Shown piece after piece: positions 34,995-42,868 of a DNA stretch of 64,000 nucleotides. This DNA is from Candidatus Marimicrobium litorale (GTDB lineage: Bacteria; Pseudomonadota; Gammaproteobacteria; Pseudomonadales; Halieaceae). The position numbers and the translations under genes are program-made. Location of the stretch: positions 3,162,001 through 3,226,000 of the forward strand of contig NZ_SHNO01000001.1 in the NCBI RefSeq assembly GCF_026262645.1, read 5' to 3'. A model generated the notes under the pieces. The model was not told the DNA's origin, made no database searches, and saw only the letters and a list, made by a program, of their open reading frames with translations. Positions within the stretch are counted from its first letter, which is position 1. Each line of letters opens with the position of its first letter.

Positions 34995-36992
34995 ATGGTA
35001 ATTACATTCACGATCATGATGTTGATTGCAGGGATCGGCCTGTTGTTGTTTTCCCTGCGGTCCCTGCGAATCCTGACTAATGCAATCGGCAATGACGGGA
35101 CCCGCCGCTATTGGCGGTTTGTCCGAGGTCTCATATGGCTATTTCTAACAAGTTACCTGCTGGCGCTATACATGACTCTGCAGCCGCACTCTCCTCACAT
35201 GGTTGCCCTGACGGGATTTGTATTCTTTTGCGGCGGTATATTTGTGATGCTGGTGCTGGAGCTATCGAAGCGATCAATCGCGGAGCTTGAGGCGTCTAAT
35301 GAGGCGAAGAGAAAAGCGGAAACAGAAGTCGCCCTGCACCGCACTCAGGCGTTGGAAAGGCACAAATTGGTAGCGATAGGTCAGATTTCTGGCGGCCTTG
35401 CCCATGATTTCAACAACTTATTGAGTATAGTCGTTGGTAATCTTGACGAAATTAAGGAAATTGTGCCCGAGAGCGATGCAGTGGCGCATCAGCAGATTGA
35501 TTCAGCTTTATCGGCGGCTTTGCGGGGGGCTGAGGTTACGCGCGCATTGTTATCGGTGGCTGGGCGAAGACCACGAGAATCGCTCGAGCATAATATCAAC
35601 GAGCTTGTGCAAAGCATCATGCCGTTGGTGAACAGCTCTGTCGGATCGGATGTCACCTGCCTGTCTCAGTTCACAGATTTTTCCCTTGTCGCCAGGTTAG
35701 ACGCCACCGGGCTGAATAATGCCATATTGAACCTTGCAAATAACGCTCGCGACGCAATGAAGCAACGCAGCGGCAACAAAACACTGAGTATAAAAACCAA
35801 CTACACAACCATCGCAGACGGCACCGATAAGGAAGAAACGGGTCTGTCAGAGGGGCACTACGCGGTTATCGAGGTAGCTGATAGTGGCGAAGGGATGGAT
35901 GAGGAGACCCGCAAGCATATATTCGAACCATTTTTTACCACCAAGGACAAGGATAAAGGCACCGGGCTGGGTATGCTGATGGTCCATAACTACTTCACAG
36001 ATCTGGGCGGGACCGTTAGGGTCCGCAGCGAGGTCGGTGTCGGTACCAGCATGACGCTTTATATACCGCTCAACACGAGTTTGTTCGAGGCCCAGCAAGC
36101 CATTGAAGAGCAGCGACTGGCGGCACTCAGGGCAACAGGTATAGCGGATTCGTCCCACGACCCACGTTTTGACGCTATCGTGGCGGAGGCTGCAGCTATA
36201 TTTGACGCTTCTATGGCGGTTTTGACTCTTGTAGATGATGAAACATTACGGATTAAGTCAGGACTGGGCATTCAGGCACCAGAAACGGCTCGCTACGGCT
36301 CAATTAGCGCGCACGTCGTGGCACTGCGGCAGCCTCTGATCATTACCCAAGCCAATGCTGACCCGAGGTTTTCAGGACACCCGATGGTTACGTCAGATAT
36401 AGCAGTACGATTTTTTGCCGGTGTGCCATTATTAAGCTCAGGCCACTATGCACTGGGCGCGCTGTGTGTATTGGATCATTCACAGCGAAGCGGGGGTGTA
36501 TCTGAATATCAGCTCACGCAACTAAAAATGCTAGCCGAAAAAGCGATGAAAATCATGGAGGCGCCTTCAGTTGATGCGATCGTTCGCGATGTTGATGATG
36601 GTGATTTGCATAATGCCGAAAAGGGAGCAGCTAACGTTAGTAGCGATGTATTCTCTGTGTTAATTGTCGATGACGAGGCCGAGTTGGCTGAACTTGCAGC
36701 TACATGGTTGGGTTCGTTTGGCTGGAAGGTGTCCATTTCGGAAAATGCAGCGCAAGCACTAGACCAGTTGTCCAAGCATTACTATTCTGTTTTGTTTACA
36801 GATATAGTCATGCCCGGAGGTATGGACGGCATAGAGCTTGCACATGAGGCGAAAAAAATATACCCAAATATCAAGGTGCTGTTGGCTTCGGGGTACGCTG
36901 ACCGTCTTCGTCGAGAAAGTAGTTTACCCGGTGATCTCCTTACCAAGCCCTACCGAAAAAGCGATTTGATCGAAGCGCTCGGCAGGCTATAG
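34995..36992 (+). CDS. Hybrid histidine kinase with GAF and C-terminal REC
   Basis: A 665-residue sensor. Three hydrophobic segments (about 3-21, 47-62, 72-91) put it in the inner membrane without a large external domain. A coiled linker leads to the kinase core: H-box [10 protein letters not shown]-box [11 protein letters not shown]-box [18 protein letters not shown] and GTGLGM. Then come a GAF-like domain (about 385-530) and REC (VDDE, phospho-Asp in [12 protein letters not shown], Lys in TKPY). The arrangement kinase-GAF-REC, with sensing placed behind the core, is unusual. The H-box is nearly the same as that of the upstream kinase. ATG 34995 is chosen as the first in frame; no strong ribosome site is visible. 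Confidence 0.9.
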   Translation: MVITFTIMMLIAGIGLLLFSLRSLRILTNAIGNDGTRRYWRFVRGLIWLFLTSYLLALYMTLQPHSPHMVALTGFVFFCGGIFVMLVLELSKRSIAELEASNEAKRKAETEVALHRTQALERHKLVAIGQISGGLAHDFNNLLSIVVGNLDEIKEIVPESDAVAHQQIDSALSAALRGAEVTRALLSVAGRRPRESLEHNINELVQSIMPLVNSSVGSDVTCLSQFTDFSLVARLDATGLNNAILNLANNARDAMKQRSGNKTLSIKTNYTTIADGTDKEETGLSEGHYAVIEVADSGEGMDEETRKHIFEPFFTTKDKDKGTGLGMLMVHNYFTDLGGTVRVRSEVGVGTSMTLYIPLNTSLFEAQQAIEEQRLAALRATGIADSSHDPRFDAIVAEAAAIFDASMAVLTLVDDETLRIKSGLGIQAPETARYGSISAHVVALRQPLIITQANADPRFSGHPMVTSDIAVRFFAGVPLLSSGHYALGALCVLDHSQRSGGVSEYQLTQLKMLAEKAMKIMEAPSVDAIVRDVDDGDLHNAEKGAANVSSDVFSVLIVDDEAELAELAATWLGSFGWKVSISENAAQALDQLSKHYYSVLFTDIVMPGGMDGIELAHEAKKIYPNIKVLLASGYADRLRRESSLPGDLLTKPYRKSDLIEALGRL

Positions 36993-37036
36993 AAGCTGTT
37001 AACTCACTGCGGCGAGAGTATCTGTAGTATCGTAGA

Positions 37037-37080
37037 CAGGCGTTACGCTCATTCCGCCAGGAATGCCTCGCCTGCCTTTT
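37037..37080 (+). terminator. Terminator-like compound hairpin after the second hybrid kinase
   Basis: Outer stem CAGGCG/CGCCTG (37037-37042/37069-37074) and inner stem CATTCC/GGAATG (37050-37055/37060-37065) are followed by CCTTTT. The internal loop weakens it, but placement 45 bases after the stop is right. Confidence 0.45.
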
Positions 37081-37158
37081 CAGCAGTTTTCTATTTTAGC
37101 TTTAGCGGTCTCACGCAAATCGGCGTAAAGACCGGCAAATGATACGGCGGCCGCGACG

Positions 37159-37407
37159 TCACTTTTTGATCATTGCAACAACCCATAAAAGGATGACCGC
37201 GCCGACGGTCGCCATGATCAATGAGCCCAGAATTCCGTAGGCATGAAGGCCAAGCAGAGTGAAAATAAAGCTGCCTACAAGTGCACCCACAATGCCGACG
37301 ATGACATTGCCGATCACACCGAAACCGTTACCCTTCATGATGTTCCCTGCCAGCCAGCCGGCAACGCCGCCAATAATCAAAGACATTATTAATCCCATGC
37401 CACCCAT
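37159..37407 (-). CDS. GlsB/YeaQ/YmgE family stress-response membrane protein
   Basis: An 82-residue inner-membrane protein of the transglycosylase-associated (YeaQ/YmgE) family, usually induced by envelope, acid or general stress. It is almost wholly hydrophobic, with glycine-rich repeats: 'IIGGVAGWLAGNIMKGNGFG', then 'NVIVGIVGALVGSFIF', then a third span 'LIMATVGAVILLWVVAMIKK'. GAGGAG is 9 bases before ATG 37407. It is convergent with the hybrid kinase and just beyond its hairpin. The biochemical role of the family remains undefined. Confidence 0.92.
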   Translation of the reverse strand: MGGMGLIMSLIIGGVAGWLAGNIMKGNGFGVIGNVIVGIVGALVGSFIFTLLGLHAYGILGSLIMATVGAVILLWVVAMIKK

Positions 37408-37996
37408 AACTGATACTCCTCTTTGCGTTAGTTTTCTTTGTGGATATTGTGTATCGCATAATCCGTGGTGCGTTTGTCCAGCATGCGAGCATTGCCGGCA
37501 AGGGCACTGTCAGCAGCTGAAAGCCCGGCGATTGTATCACTGCCACTTGCTTCAGGGGCAGGCAAGCGGCGTGTGCCGGCAATTTCTGATGAGGCGTATG
37601 ACAGCGCGATTGGCGTAGAGCCCGAGGCTGCCACAAACAAAAGTATTTGATCGTTGATCACGATGTCTATTCCACTGATCTGCTGTCACTTTTGCAGTTA
37701 CTATAGCATTAATTGACAGCGGTAGACGGTGCTTCCGCCGTGTCCGGAGCGTCTGTACGAGATGCCGTTATATCGAACGTAAATGCGGCGAGGTATCGCA
37801 CTACGGCGACAAAATATTTGTGAAGATACCGAAAACTTAAGCGAACTGCGTTTGCGATATTCTTGCGAATTAACTTGCACCGCTTTACCCACACCAAGGC
37901 CTGAATCGCGATTATGTTTGATGCGTTCTCGGGCGGCCCTGAGGCCCTTGCGGTTGGTCACATTGCCCGGCTGACTGTTACAGCGCGAAGACAGAG

Positions 37997-38025
37997 TTGA
38001 ATGGGTGAAATTAAAGACTTATAAA
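37997..38025 (+). promoter_or_regulatory. Sigma-70-type promoter of the zinc-dehydrogenase operon
   Basis: -35 TTGAAT (37997-38002) and -10 TATAAA (38020-38025) have a 17-base spacer. Transcription would start near 38032, about 90 bases before the dehydrogenase gene. Confidence 0.6.
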
Positions 38026-38041
38026 TTCAACGTTTTTTAGG

Positions 38042-38061
38042 GAACAACAGATCGATTGTTC
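38042..38061. promoter_or_regulatory. 20-bp palindrome just downstream of the promoter, candidate operator
   Basis: GAACAACAGATCGATTGTTC has arms GAACAA/TTGTTC and a central GATC; 16 of 20 positions are symmetrical. It begins about 10 bases after the predicted transcription start, where a bound repressor would block transcription. No adjacent regulator gene exists. Confidence 0.5.
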
Positions 38062-38077
38062 GTAACATTGCTTTGCT

Positions 38078-38090
38078 CGCGAATTTCGCG
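38078..38090. repeat. Perfect 13-bp palindrome in the operon leader
   Basis: CGCGAA-T-TTCGCG lies 29 bases upstream of the dehydrogenase start. It may be a second operator or an RNA hairpin. Confidence 0.4.
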
Positions 38091-38118
38091 GGTAGCACCG
38101 AGCGCGTGCTAAGGTAGA

Positions 38119-39063
38119 ATGATGAAAGCCATTAAAGTCGAAAACAAAACGCCCCTGCTTGTTGATGTACCTGAACCGATCGGCGATGGCGTGGAAGTCA
38201 AAGTCGTATCTGCCTCAATTTGTGGCTCAGATATTCATATGATGTCCCTCGGCGCATTCGGGGACCACATAATCGGACATGAATTTTCTGGAATTACAGA
38301 AGACGGTAAGGCGGTCGCAATAGAGACCCTTGGCGGGTGCGGGCATTGCTATTTTTGTAGCGAGGGCAGTGCGTTCCACTGCGAGTCGGGTTTTTCGCTA
38401 ATGGGGGTTAACGAAGATGGTGGCATGGCGGAATTTATCAAGGTGCCAGCGGAGCGATTACTGATCCTACCCTCTGGGCTTGATGTTAGAACGGCTTGTC
38501 TTGTAGAGCCCCTTGCGGTGGCAGTTCATGGTGTCACTCGCAGTCGCGCGAGACAGGGTGAAAGAGTACTCGTTATTGGCGCAGGCCCGATCGGGTTGGC
38601 AGCCGGCGCGGTGCTGCGCTCAAGAAATATTACTTACGATATTATCGCACGCTACGATCACCAGAAGTCCGTGGCGGAAACAATTCGAGGCGGGCTGGTG
38701 CCCGATGGACACTACGATTTAGTAATAGACGCAGTCGGTAGTTCTGCATCGCTGCAAGAAGCTGTGCAATTTGTTCGCCCTGTGGGTCGTATCGCACTGC
38801 TTGGGGTTTTTTGGGAAGCGGTGGAGCTGACAGCAGAATTTTGTGGAAAGGAGCCCGAACTAATATCATCAACGGGCTATCGCTGCGGTGGATCGGGTAG
38901 TAGTTTCCGTGAGGCAGGCGAAATTTTGCACCAGTATCCGGATTTAGCGACCGCTCTGGTTACTCACCGGTTCCCACTGGATGGAGTTGCTGAGGCCTTT
39001 GCGACGGCCGCCAACAGAGCTTTGGGGTCGATAAAAGTCGTTTTTGATATTGCCGCACAGTAG
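38119..39063 (+). CDS. Zinc-type alcohol/polyol dehydrogenase (medium-chain dehydrogenase)
   Basis: A 314-residue MDR enzyme, somewhat short for the family (usually 340-350). Catalytic zinc ligands: Cys in SICGSDIHM, His-Glu in GHEF, Glu in LVEPLAV. The structural-zinc lobe is complete: cysteines in GGCGHCYFCSEGSAFHC. The NAD-binding motif is VIGAGPIGLAAG. Start codons are tandem ATGs at 38119 and 38122, with AAGG upstream. It is the first gene of a same-strand run with a sugar-isomerase-like protein 12 bases downstream and an SDR after that, so a polyol, cyclitol or sugar-alcohol dehydrogenase is the best guess. Substrate not determined. Confidence 0.88.
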   Translation: MMKAIKVENKTPLLVDVPEPIGDGVEVKVVSASICGSDIHMMSLGAFGDHIIGHEFSGITEDGKAVAIETLGGCGHCYFCSEGSAFHCESGFSLMGVNEDGGMAEFIKVPAERLLILPSGLDVRTACLVEPLAVAVHGVTRSRARQGERVLVIGAGPIGLAAGAVLRSRNITYDIIARYDHQKSVAETIRGGLVPDGHYDLVIDAVGSSASLQEAVQFVRPVGRIALLGVFWEAVELTAEFCGKEPELISSTGYRCGGSGSSFREAGEILHQYPDLATALVTHRFPLDGVAEAFATAANRALGSIKVVFDIAAQ

Positions 39064-39075
39064 GGTCTCCGTGAA

Positions 39076-39930
39076 ATGAGTTTAGAAAACCATTCAGTCA
39101 ATAAATTGTCACTCTGTTGGGGGAGCCTTGATGGCGTGGCTTATCCCGAGTTTTTATCGGCTGCTTCGGAGGCTGGCTTTGAAGCGGTTACCCTGAATTC
39201 GGCTCTTTATCGTCAGGCGACAGCCAGTGGGCTCTCGGATACGGACATCACAGCGAGTCTGCGAGACCAGGGTCTGCAGGTTAGCGGTATCGATCCGTTG
39301 TTTAATTGGCTGCCCGGCTCGGTCGTTCTTGATGGAAGTGACTCTATCAGCGTTTGTACACAAGTATCCATGGAAGAGGTTTTTCATCTTGCACATGTTG
39401 CGGAAACTGATCTTGTGAATGCGCCGTTAGGGCTCGCTATCGCGTCATCGGAACAGGAAATAGTCGATGGTTTCGGTATATTGTGCGAAAAGGCGAAGCG
39501 TGAGTCTTTGCGCGTCAGCTTGGAATTCATGCCGTTCAATCAGGTGCCCGATCTCGAGACAGCCTTTAGAATTGTCGAACAAGCGGGTTACTCTAATGGT
39601 GGAATAATGGTCGATTGCTGGCACTTGCATCGCGGTGGTGGAATGGCGGACGATTTACTTGAAATCCCTGGGAATCGAATATTCGCAATGCAGATCGATG
39701 ACGCGCTGAGCGAACCGCTCCCGGATATTATTGAAGAAACGATGAATCAGCGACTTCCCCCAGGCGATGGCTGCATAGACCTAGCGCGGGTTGTCCGTAA
39801 CCTGCGTTCTATTGGTGCTGCGGTCTATGTCGATGTCGAGGTTTTCAATGAGTCATTGAGAGCCCTGCCCGCTGTTCAAAGGGCACGTAGATTATATGAC
39901 GCTACGGCGGCCGTGTTGGGTCAGGCGTGA
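39076..39930 (+). CDS. Sugar phosphate isomerase/epimerase family TIM-barrel protein
   Basis: A 284-residue member of the AP-endonuclease-2/xylose-isomerase-like TIM-barrel superfamily. Expected metal ligands: Glu in SLEFMPF, Asp and His in MVDCWHLHR, Gln/Asp in FAMQIDDA, and Glu in YVDVEVFN. The family includes inosose dehydratases, hydroxypyruvate isomerase-like proteins and sugar epimerases. It lies 12 bases after the zinc-dehydrogenase gene and 50 before the SDR, so it probably acts in the same sugar or cyclitol pathway. ATG 39076 is the first in frame. Confidence 0.82.
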   Translation: MSLENHSVNKLSLCWGSLDGVAYPEFLSAASEAGFEAVTLNSALYRQATASGLSDTDITASLRDQGLQVSGIDPLFNWLPGSVVLDGSDSISVCTQVSMEEVFHLAHVAETDLVNAPLGLAIASSEQEIVDGFGILCEKAKRESLRVSLEFMPFNQVPDLETAFRIVEQAGYSNGGIMVDCWHLHRGGGMADDLLEIPGNRIFAMQIDDALSEPLPDIIEETMNQRLPPGDGCIDLARVVRNLRSIGAAVYVDVEVFNESLRALPAVQRARRLYDATAAVLGQA

Positions 39931-39980
39931 TTAGTGTCTGAAGGATGCCTCAGGGCTTTCTGTGACAATGGAGAAAAGAA

Positions 39981-40757
39981 GTGGTGAGAGAAAAAAAGAC
40001 GGCTTTGGTGACCGGGGCATCCGCTGGTTTGGGGGCGGAGTTCGCCAGGCAATTGGCTGCAAAGGGTTACGATCTCGTTCTGGTTGCGCGGCGTCGCGAT
40101 CGGCTGGAGATATTGGCTCGAGAACTGTCGGATCACTACAAGGTGCAGTGTTGGATCGAAACTTTTGATCTTTCGGATCCAGTGGCACCTCAAGCTCTTT
40201 TTTCCGCTTTGCAGGCACGGGATCTTGCCGTGGACTATCTAGTAAACAACGCGGGTATAGCTGGCCCGGACCTGTTAGATGAACCCGACTGGAAAAAGCA
40301 TCAGGCTTTCTATCAGTTGATGATGACCTCGGTAGCACACCTTTGTCATTTGTTCATACCGACAATGCAGGAGTGCGGTTTTGGCCGTATCATTAACGTC
40401 GCGTCCGTAGCTGGGCGGATACCGCGTGCGGACGGTTGTAATTATTCTTCGAGTAAGGCTTATGTTGTGGCGTTGTCCGAGTCACTTGCCGTAACACTAT
40501 CCGGCTCTGGTGTGCATGTTACTGCCCTATGTCCAGGATTTACGCACACGGAGTTTCACGAGTCGGCCGGAATGATAGAGATGAAGAATTCGTTGCCCCG
40601 ATGGTTGTGGTACTCCGCGGAAACAGTAGTTGCAGATGGTCTCCGGGCGGTAGAAAAAGCAAAGCCTGTTTATATTTCCGGACGTATTTATCGTTGGGTC
40701 GACCCACTGTTCCAGTCTGTCTGGACCAGGCGCCTATTCAAGGCGCCTGGGCGGTAA
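39981..40757 (+). CDS. Short-chain dehydrogenase/reductase
   Basis: A 258-residue classical SDR of the DltE/YqjQ-like group. Motifs: TGASAGLG near residue 10, NNAG, catalytic Ser in NVASVAG and YSSSKAYVVALSESL, then PGFTHTEF. It starts at GTG 39981 or 39984, with GGAG about 8-11 bases upstream. Only one base separates its stop from the HAD gene. The end of the gene contains a repeated AGGCGCCT (40728-40735 and 40741-40748) that could form a stem, but it also encodes the C-terminus. Substrate unknown. Confidence 0.9.
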   Translation: MVREKKTALVTGASAGLGAEFARQLAAKGYDLVLVARRRDRLEILARELSDHYKVQCWIETFDLSDPVAPQALFSALQARDLAVDYLVNNAGIAGPDLLDEPDWKKHQAFYQLMMTSVAHLCHLFIPTMQECGFGRIINVASVAGRIPRADGCNYSSSKAYVVALSESLAVTLSGSGVHVTALCPGFTHTEFHESAGMIEMKNSLPRWLWYSAETVVADGLRAVEKAKPVYISGRIYRWVDPLFQSVWTRRLFKAPGR

Positions 40758-40758
40758 T

Positions 40759-41412
40759 ATGAATATTGTATTTGATCTCGACGGTACGCTGATCGATAGC
40801 GCGCCTGATATACGAGCTATTGCCAATACCCTCTTGACGGACATCGATAAACGAGGGCTTACCCTTCAGGAAACTCGCGCTTTTATTGGTGAGGGTGCAG
40901 CTGTACTGATACAACGAATGATGGAGGCAAGAAATATAGAAGCTGAGCCTGATATGCATAAAAAATTGCTTGCTACGTTTATCGGCCGTTATGAGACTAT
41001 GCCGGTTGAATCCCCGTTTTATCCGGGCGTATTGCGGCTACTAACTCAGCTGCAAGCCCAAAAACATTGCTTGGCCATTTGTACGAATAAGCCGGAGGGT
41101 CCCACGCGGGCTGTGCTGCGGCAATCCGGGTTAATCGATATGGTAGATGGGTTTATCTGCGGCGGTATGCTCAATACCCGCAAACCAGATCCGGCAATGC
41201 TACACCACGTGATAGGCGAACTGTCCGGTGCTCAAACATTGTATGTGGGTGACAGCGAGACAGACGCCGAAACCGCGATACGTGCAGGCGTGCCATTTGC
41301 TCTTTTCTCCGGCGGTTATCATAAGGGAAGAGCAGAGGAAATACATCACGACTGGCTGTTTAGTCATTTTGATGAGCTTGGCAGCATCGTAAATCAAATA
41401 ATATCGCAATGA
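40759..41412 (+). CDS. gph: HAD-family phosphatase, phosphoglycolate-phosphatase-like
   Basis: A 217-residue HAD subfamily IA hydrolase. Motif I is DLDGTLIDS (nucleophile Asp near residue 6); motif II Thr in ICTNKPEG; motif III Lys in TRKPDPAML; motif IV acidic pair in VGDSETDAETA. The cap sits between motif I and II (about 15-80). The size and order match Gph, which removes 2-phosphoglycolate formed by DNA-repair or oxygenase reactions. Its adjacency to dinB (26 bases apart) fits a repair-related role, though other phosphoester substrates are possible. The gene symbol is by resemblance. Confidence 0.8.
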   Translation: MNIVFDLDGTLIDSAPDIRAIANTLLTDIDKRGLTLQETRAFIGEGAAVLIQRMMEARNIEAEPDMHKKLLATFIGRYETMPVESPFYPGVLRLLTQLQAQKHCLAICTNKPEGPTRAVLRQSGLIDMVDGFICGGMLNTRKPDPAMLHHVIGELSGAQTLYVGDSETDAETAIRAGVPFALFSGGYHKGRAEEIHHDWLFSHFDELGSIVNQIISQ

Positions 41413-41437
41413 GCTCGCGTTAAACGATGCGTGTCGA

Positions 41438-42541
41438 ATGAAAGACGATCAGAGCGAACCTCTGCGAAAAATCATCCACATCGATATGGATGCTTTTTTT
41501 GCCAGTGTTGAACAGAGAGATAACCCCCTTTTACGTGATAAGCCCGTGGCAGTGGGAGGCTCTGCCCGGCGCGGCGTAGTCGCCGCAGCGAGTTACGAGG
41601 CTCGGCAATATGGTGTGCGATCTGCAATGCCCTCGATAACCGCGGCTCGACGCTGCCCGTCGCTGGTATTTGTGCCGCCACGCTTTGAGGTGTATCGGAG
41701 TGTCTCGGAACAGATTAGAGATATCTTCAACCAGTACAGTGATTTGGTTGAGCCACTATCATTGGATGAGGCGTACCTCGATGTCACTCAAGACAAGCGG
41801 ACTGTTGGCAGCGCGATTCAGACGGCAGAGTTAATTCGGGCTTCGATACACCAGCAGACTGGCCTTACAGCCAGTGCCGGTGTTAGTTACAACAAGTTCC
41901 TTGCCAAGGTCGCGTCAGATCAGAACAAACCTAATGGTATCTTTGTTGTAAGACCGCAGGAGGGCGCTCAATTCGCGGCAGGTCTGCCCGTCCGGCGATT
42001 CTACGGTGTCGGTCCCAAGACTGCAGAGCGTATGAATCAATTGGAAATACATATGGGAGCGGATCTGCGAGCGCAGTCGATAGTCTTCCTGCGCGAACAT
42101 TTCGGGAACTCGGCAGATTACCTCTATAACGCTGTCAGGGGTGTAGATCACAGACCGGTTCGGCCTGACCGCATAAGAAAATCGGTGGGCCGTGAGCGGA
42201 CCTTCCAGCATGATCTGCAGTCCGAGAATGATTTGAGAGATGCGTTGAATCATGTCATTGAAAGCGTCTGGGAGAGGATCACTAAAAATGAGGCTGCCGG
42301 GCGAACTGTCACTCTGAAGGTGAAGTACTCCGATTTTCGACAGATTACGCGCAGTAAGTCATTCGAACGTTGTGTTAACGGCAGACAACATTTATCCAGC
42401 GTGGCCCATGAATTATTGACTCAATTGCTTCCCGTGCCCCTCGGCGTTCGTCTGATTGGTCTTACGATGTCGAGTCTTGTTGATCAATCTTCTCCGGCCA
42501 CAGCACCGACTCGTGTCAGGCAGCATACATTCGATTTTTAA
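41438..42541 (+). CDS. dinB: DNA polymerase IV
   Basis: A 367-residue Y-family translesion polymerase. The first catalytic motif is IHIDMDAFFASVEQ (Asp near 17 and 19), the second SLDEAYLDVT (Asp/Glu near 109-110), with the steric gate Phe in DAFF. The helix-hairpin-helix thumb is around FYGVGPKTAERM, and the little-finger domain follows to the C-terminus. It lacks an obvious clamp-binding QLx(D/S)LF motif at the extreme end, which reads 'RVRQHTFDF', a short C-terminal tail with aromatics. No LexA box (CTGT-N8-ACAG) was seen directly upstream, so it is probably transcribed with gph and the preceding genes. Confidence 0.95.
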   Translation: MKDDQSEPLRKIIHIDMDAFFASVEQRDNPLLRDKPVAVGGSARRGVVAAASYEARQYGVRSAMPSITAARRCPSLVFVPPRFEVYRSVSEQIRDIFNQYSDLVEPLSLDEAYLDVTQDKRTVGSAIQTAELIRASIHQQTGLTASAGVSYNKFLAKVASDQNKPNGIFVVRPQEGAQFAAGLPVRRFYGVGPKTAERMNQLEIHMGADLRAQSIVFLREHFGNSADYLYNAVRGVDHRPVRPDRIRKSVGRERTFQHDLQSENDLRDALNHVIESVWERITKNEAAGRTVTLKVKYSDFRQITRSKSFERCVNGRQHLSSVAHELLTQLLPVPLGVRLIGLTMSSLVDQSSPATAPTRVRQHTFDF

Positions 42542-42868
42542 TCTTTTTTTACGGCTTGAATAGGGTGCTGCCGTGTAATTGCGCATTCAGTGAAAAATTT
42601 GTATTTAGTTGCTGCGCGCAGATTACACCAGCACCGCGGCAAGTGAACTGGCCTTTGTCGTGATTGTGGGCCTCTCTTTCGTGCAATGGGTCGAACGATG
42701 TCAGTGCAGCGAGTAATCAATTGGAGTTTAGTAATGTTTCATAGGCCACCTGCTCAATCGAGTGATAGCTGTGGCTCCAATAATGTCAGAACACTGCCGA
42801 GTTCTAATCATCACCGCATCGGAGGCGCGATACGGAGGTTAATCTGTTATGGTGTCGGCCGATATGAA
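42542..42868. other. Intergenic region after dinB with a long imperfect stem
   Basis: A run of seven T's follows the dinB stop directly (42543-42550 region). Then comes a 19-bp imperfect inverted repeat (42564-42635), listed separately. The remaining 230 bases up to the serine-hydrolase start have only a weak in-frame extension of that gene to 42686, with no signal-peptide logic. Confidence 0.4.
42564..42635. repeat. Long imperfect inverted repeat (19 paired bases, 31-base loop)
   Basis: Three stem blocks pair across the loop: GGTGCTG/CAGCACC (42564-42570/42629-42635), GTGTAAT/ATTACAC (42573-42579/42622-42628), and TGCGC/GCGCA (42580-42584/42616-42620). Bulges are CC on the left and G on the right. 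A competing short stem ACGGC/GCCGT (42551-42555/42570-42574) overlaps the left arm. It lies in non-coding DNA and could be a structured RNA, an attenuator-like element or a degenerate mobile repeat. Confidence 0.6.

Larger units (their letters stand above)
37408..38118. other. Long intergenic region with promoter and palindromes at its right end
   Basis: About 710 bases. The left part has opposing short frames at 37428-37661 (minus, GTG start, low-complexity Ala/Ser protein) and 37465-37650 (plus); neither is convincing. The minus frame would sit 20 bases upstream of the YeaQ-like gene and cannot be excluded. The right end carries a good promoter, a 20-bp palindrome and a second palindrome (listed separately). 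Confidence 0.4.

Noticed and set aside
37428-37661. Minus-strand Ala/Ser-rich frame upstream of the YeaQ-like gene
   Set aside because: GTG start with poor ribosome site and an opposing frame of similar length; cannot be supported, though position next to the YeaQ-like gene is suggestive.
40728-40748. AGGCGCCT repeated five bases apart, able to form an 8-bp stem
   Set aside because: Lies in the coding end of the SDR and is not followed by a T-run; probably coding chance, though an effect on the next gene's start cannot be excluded.
41413-41437. LexA box upstream of dinB
   Set aside because: No CTGT-N8-ACAG or close variant in the 25-base gap.
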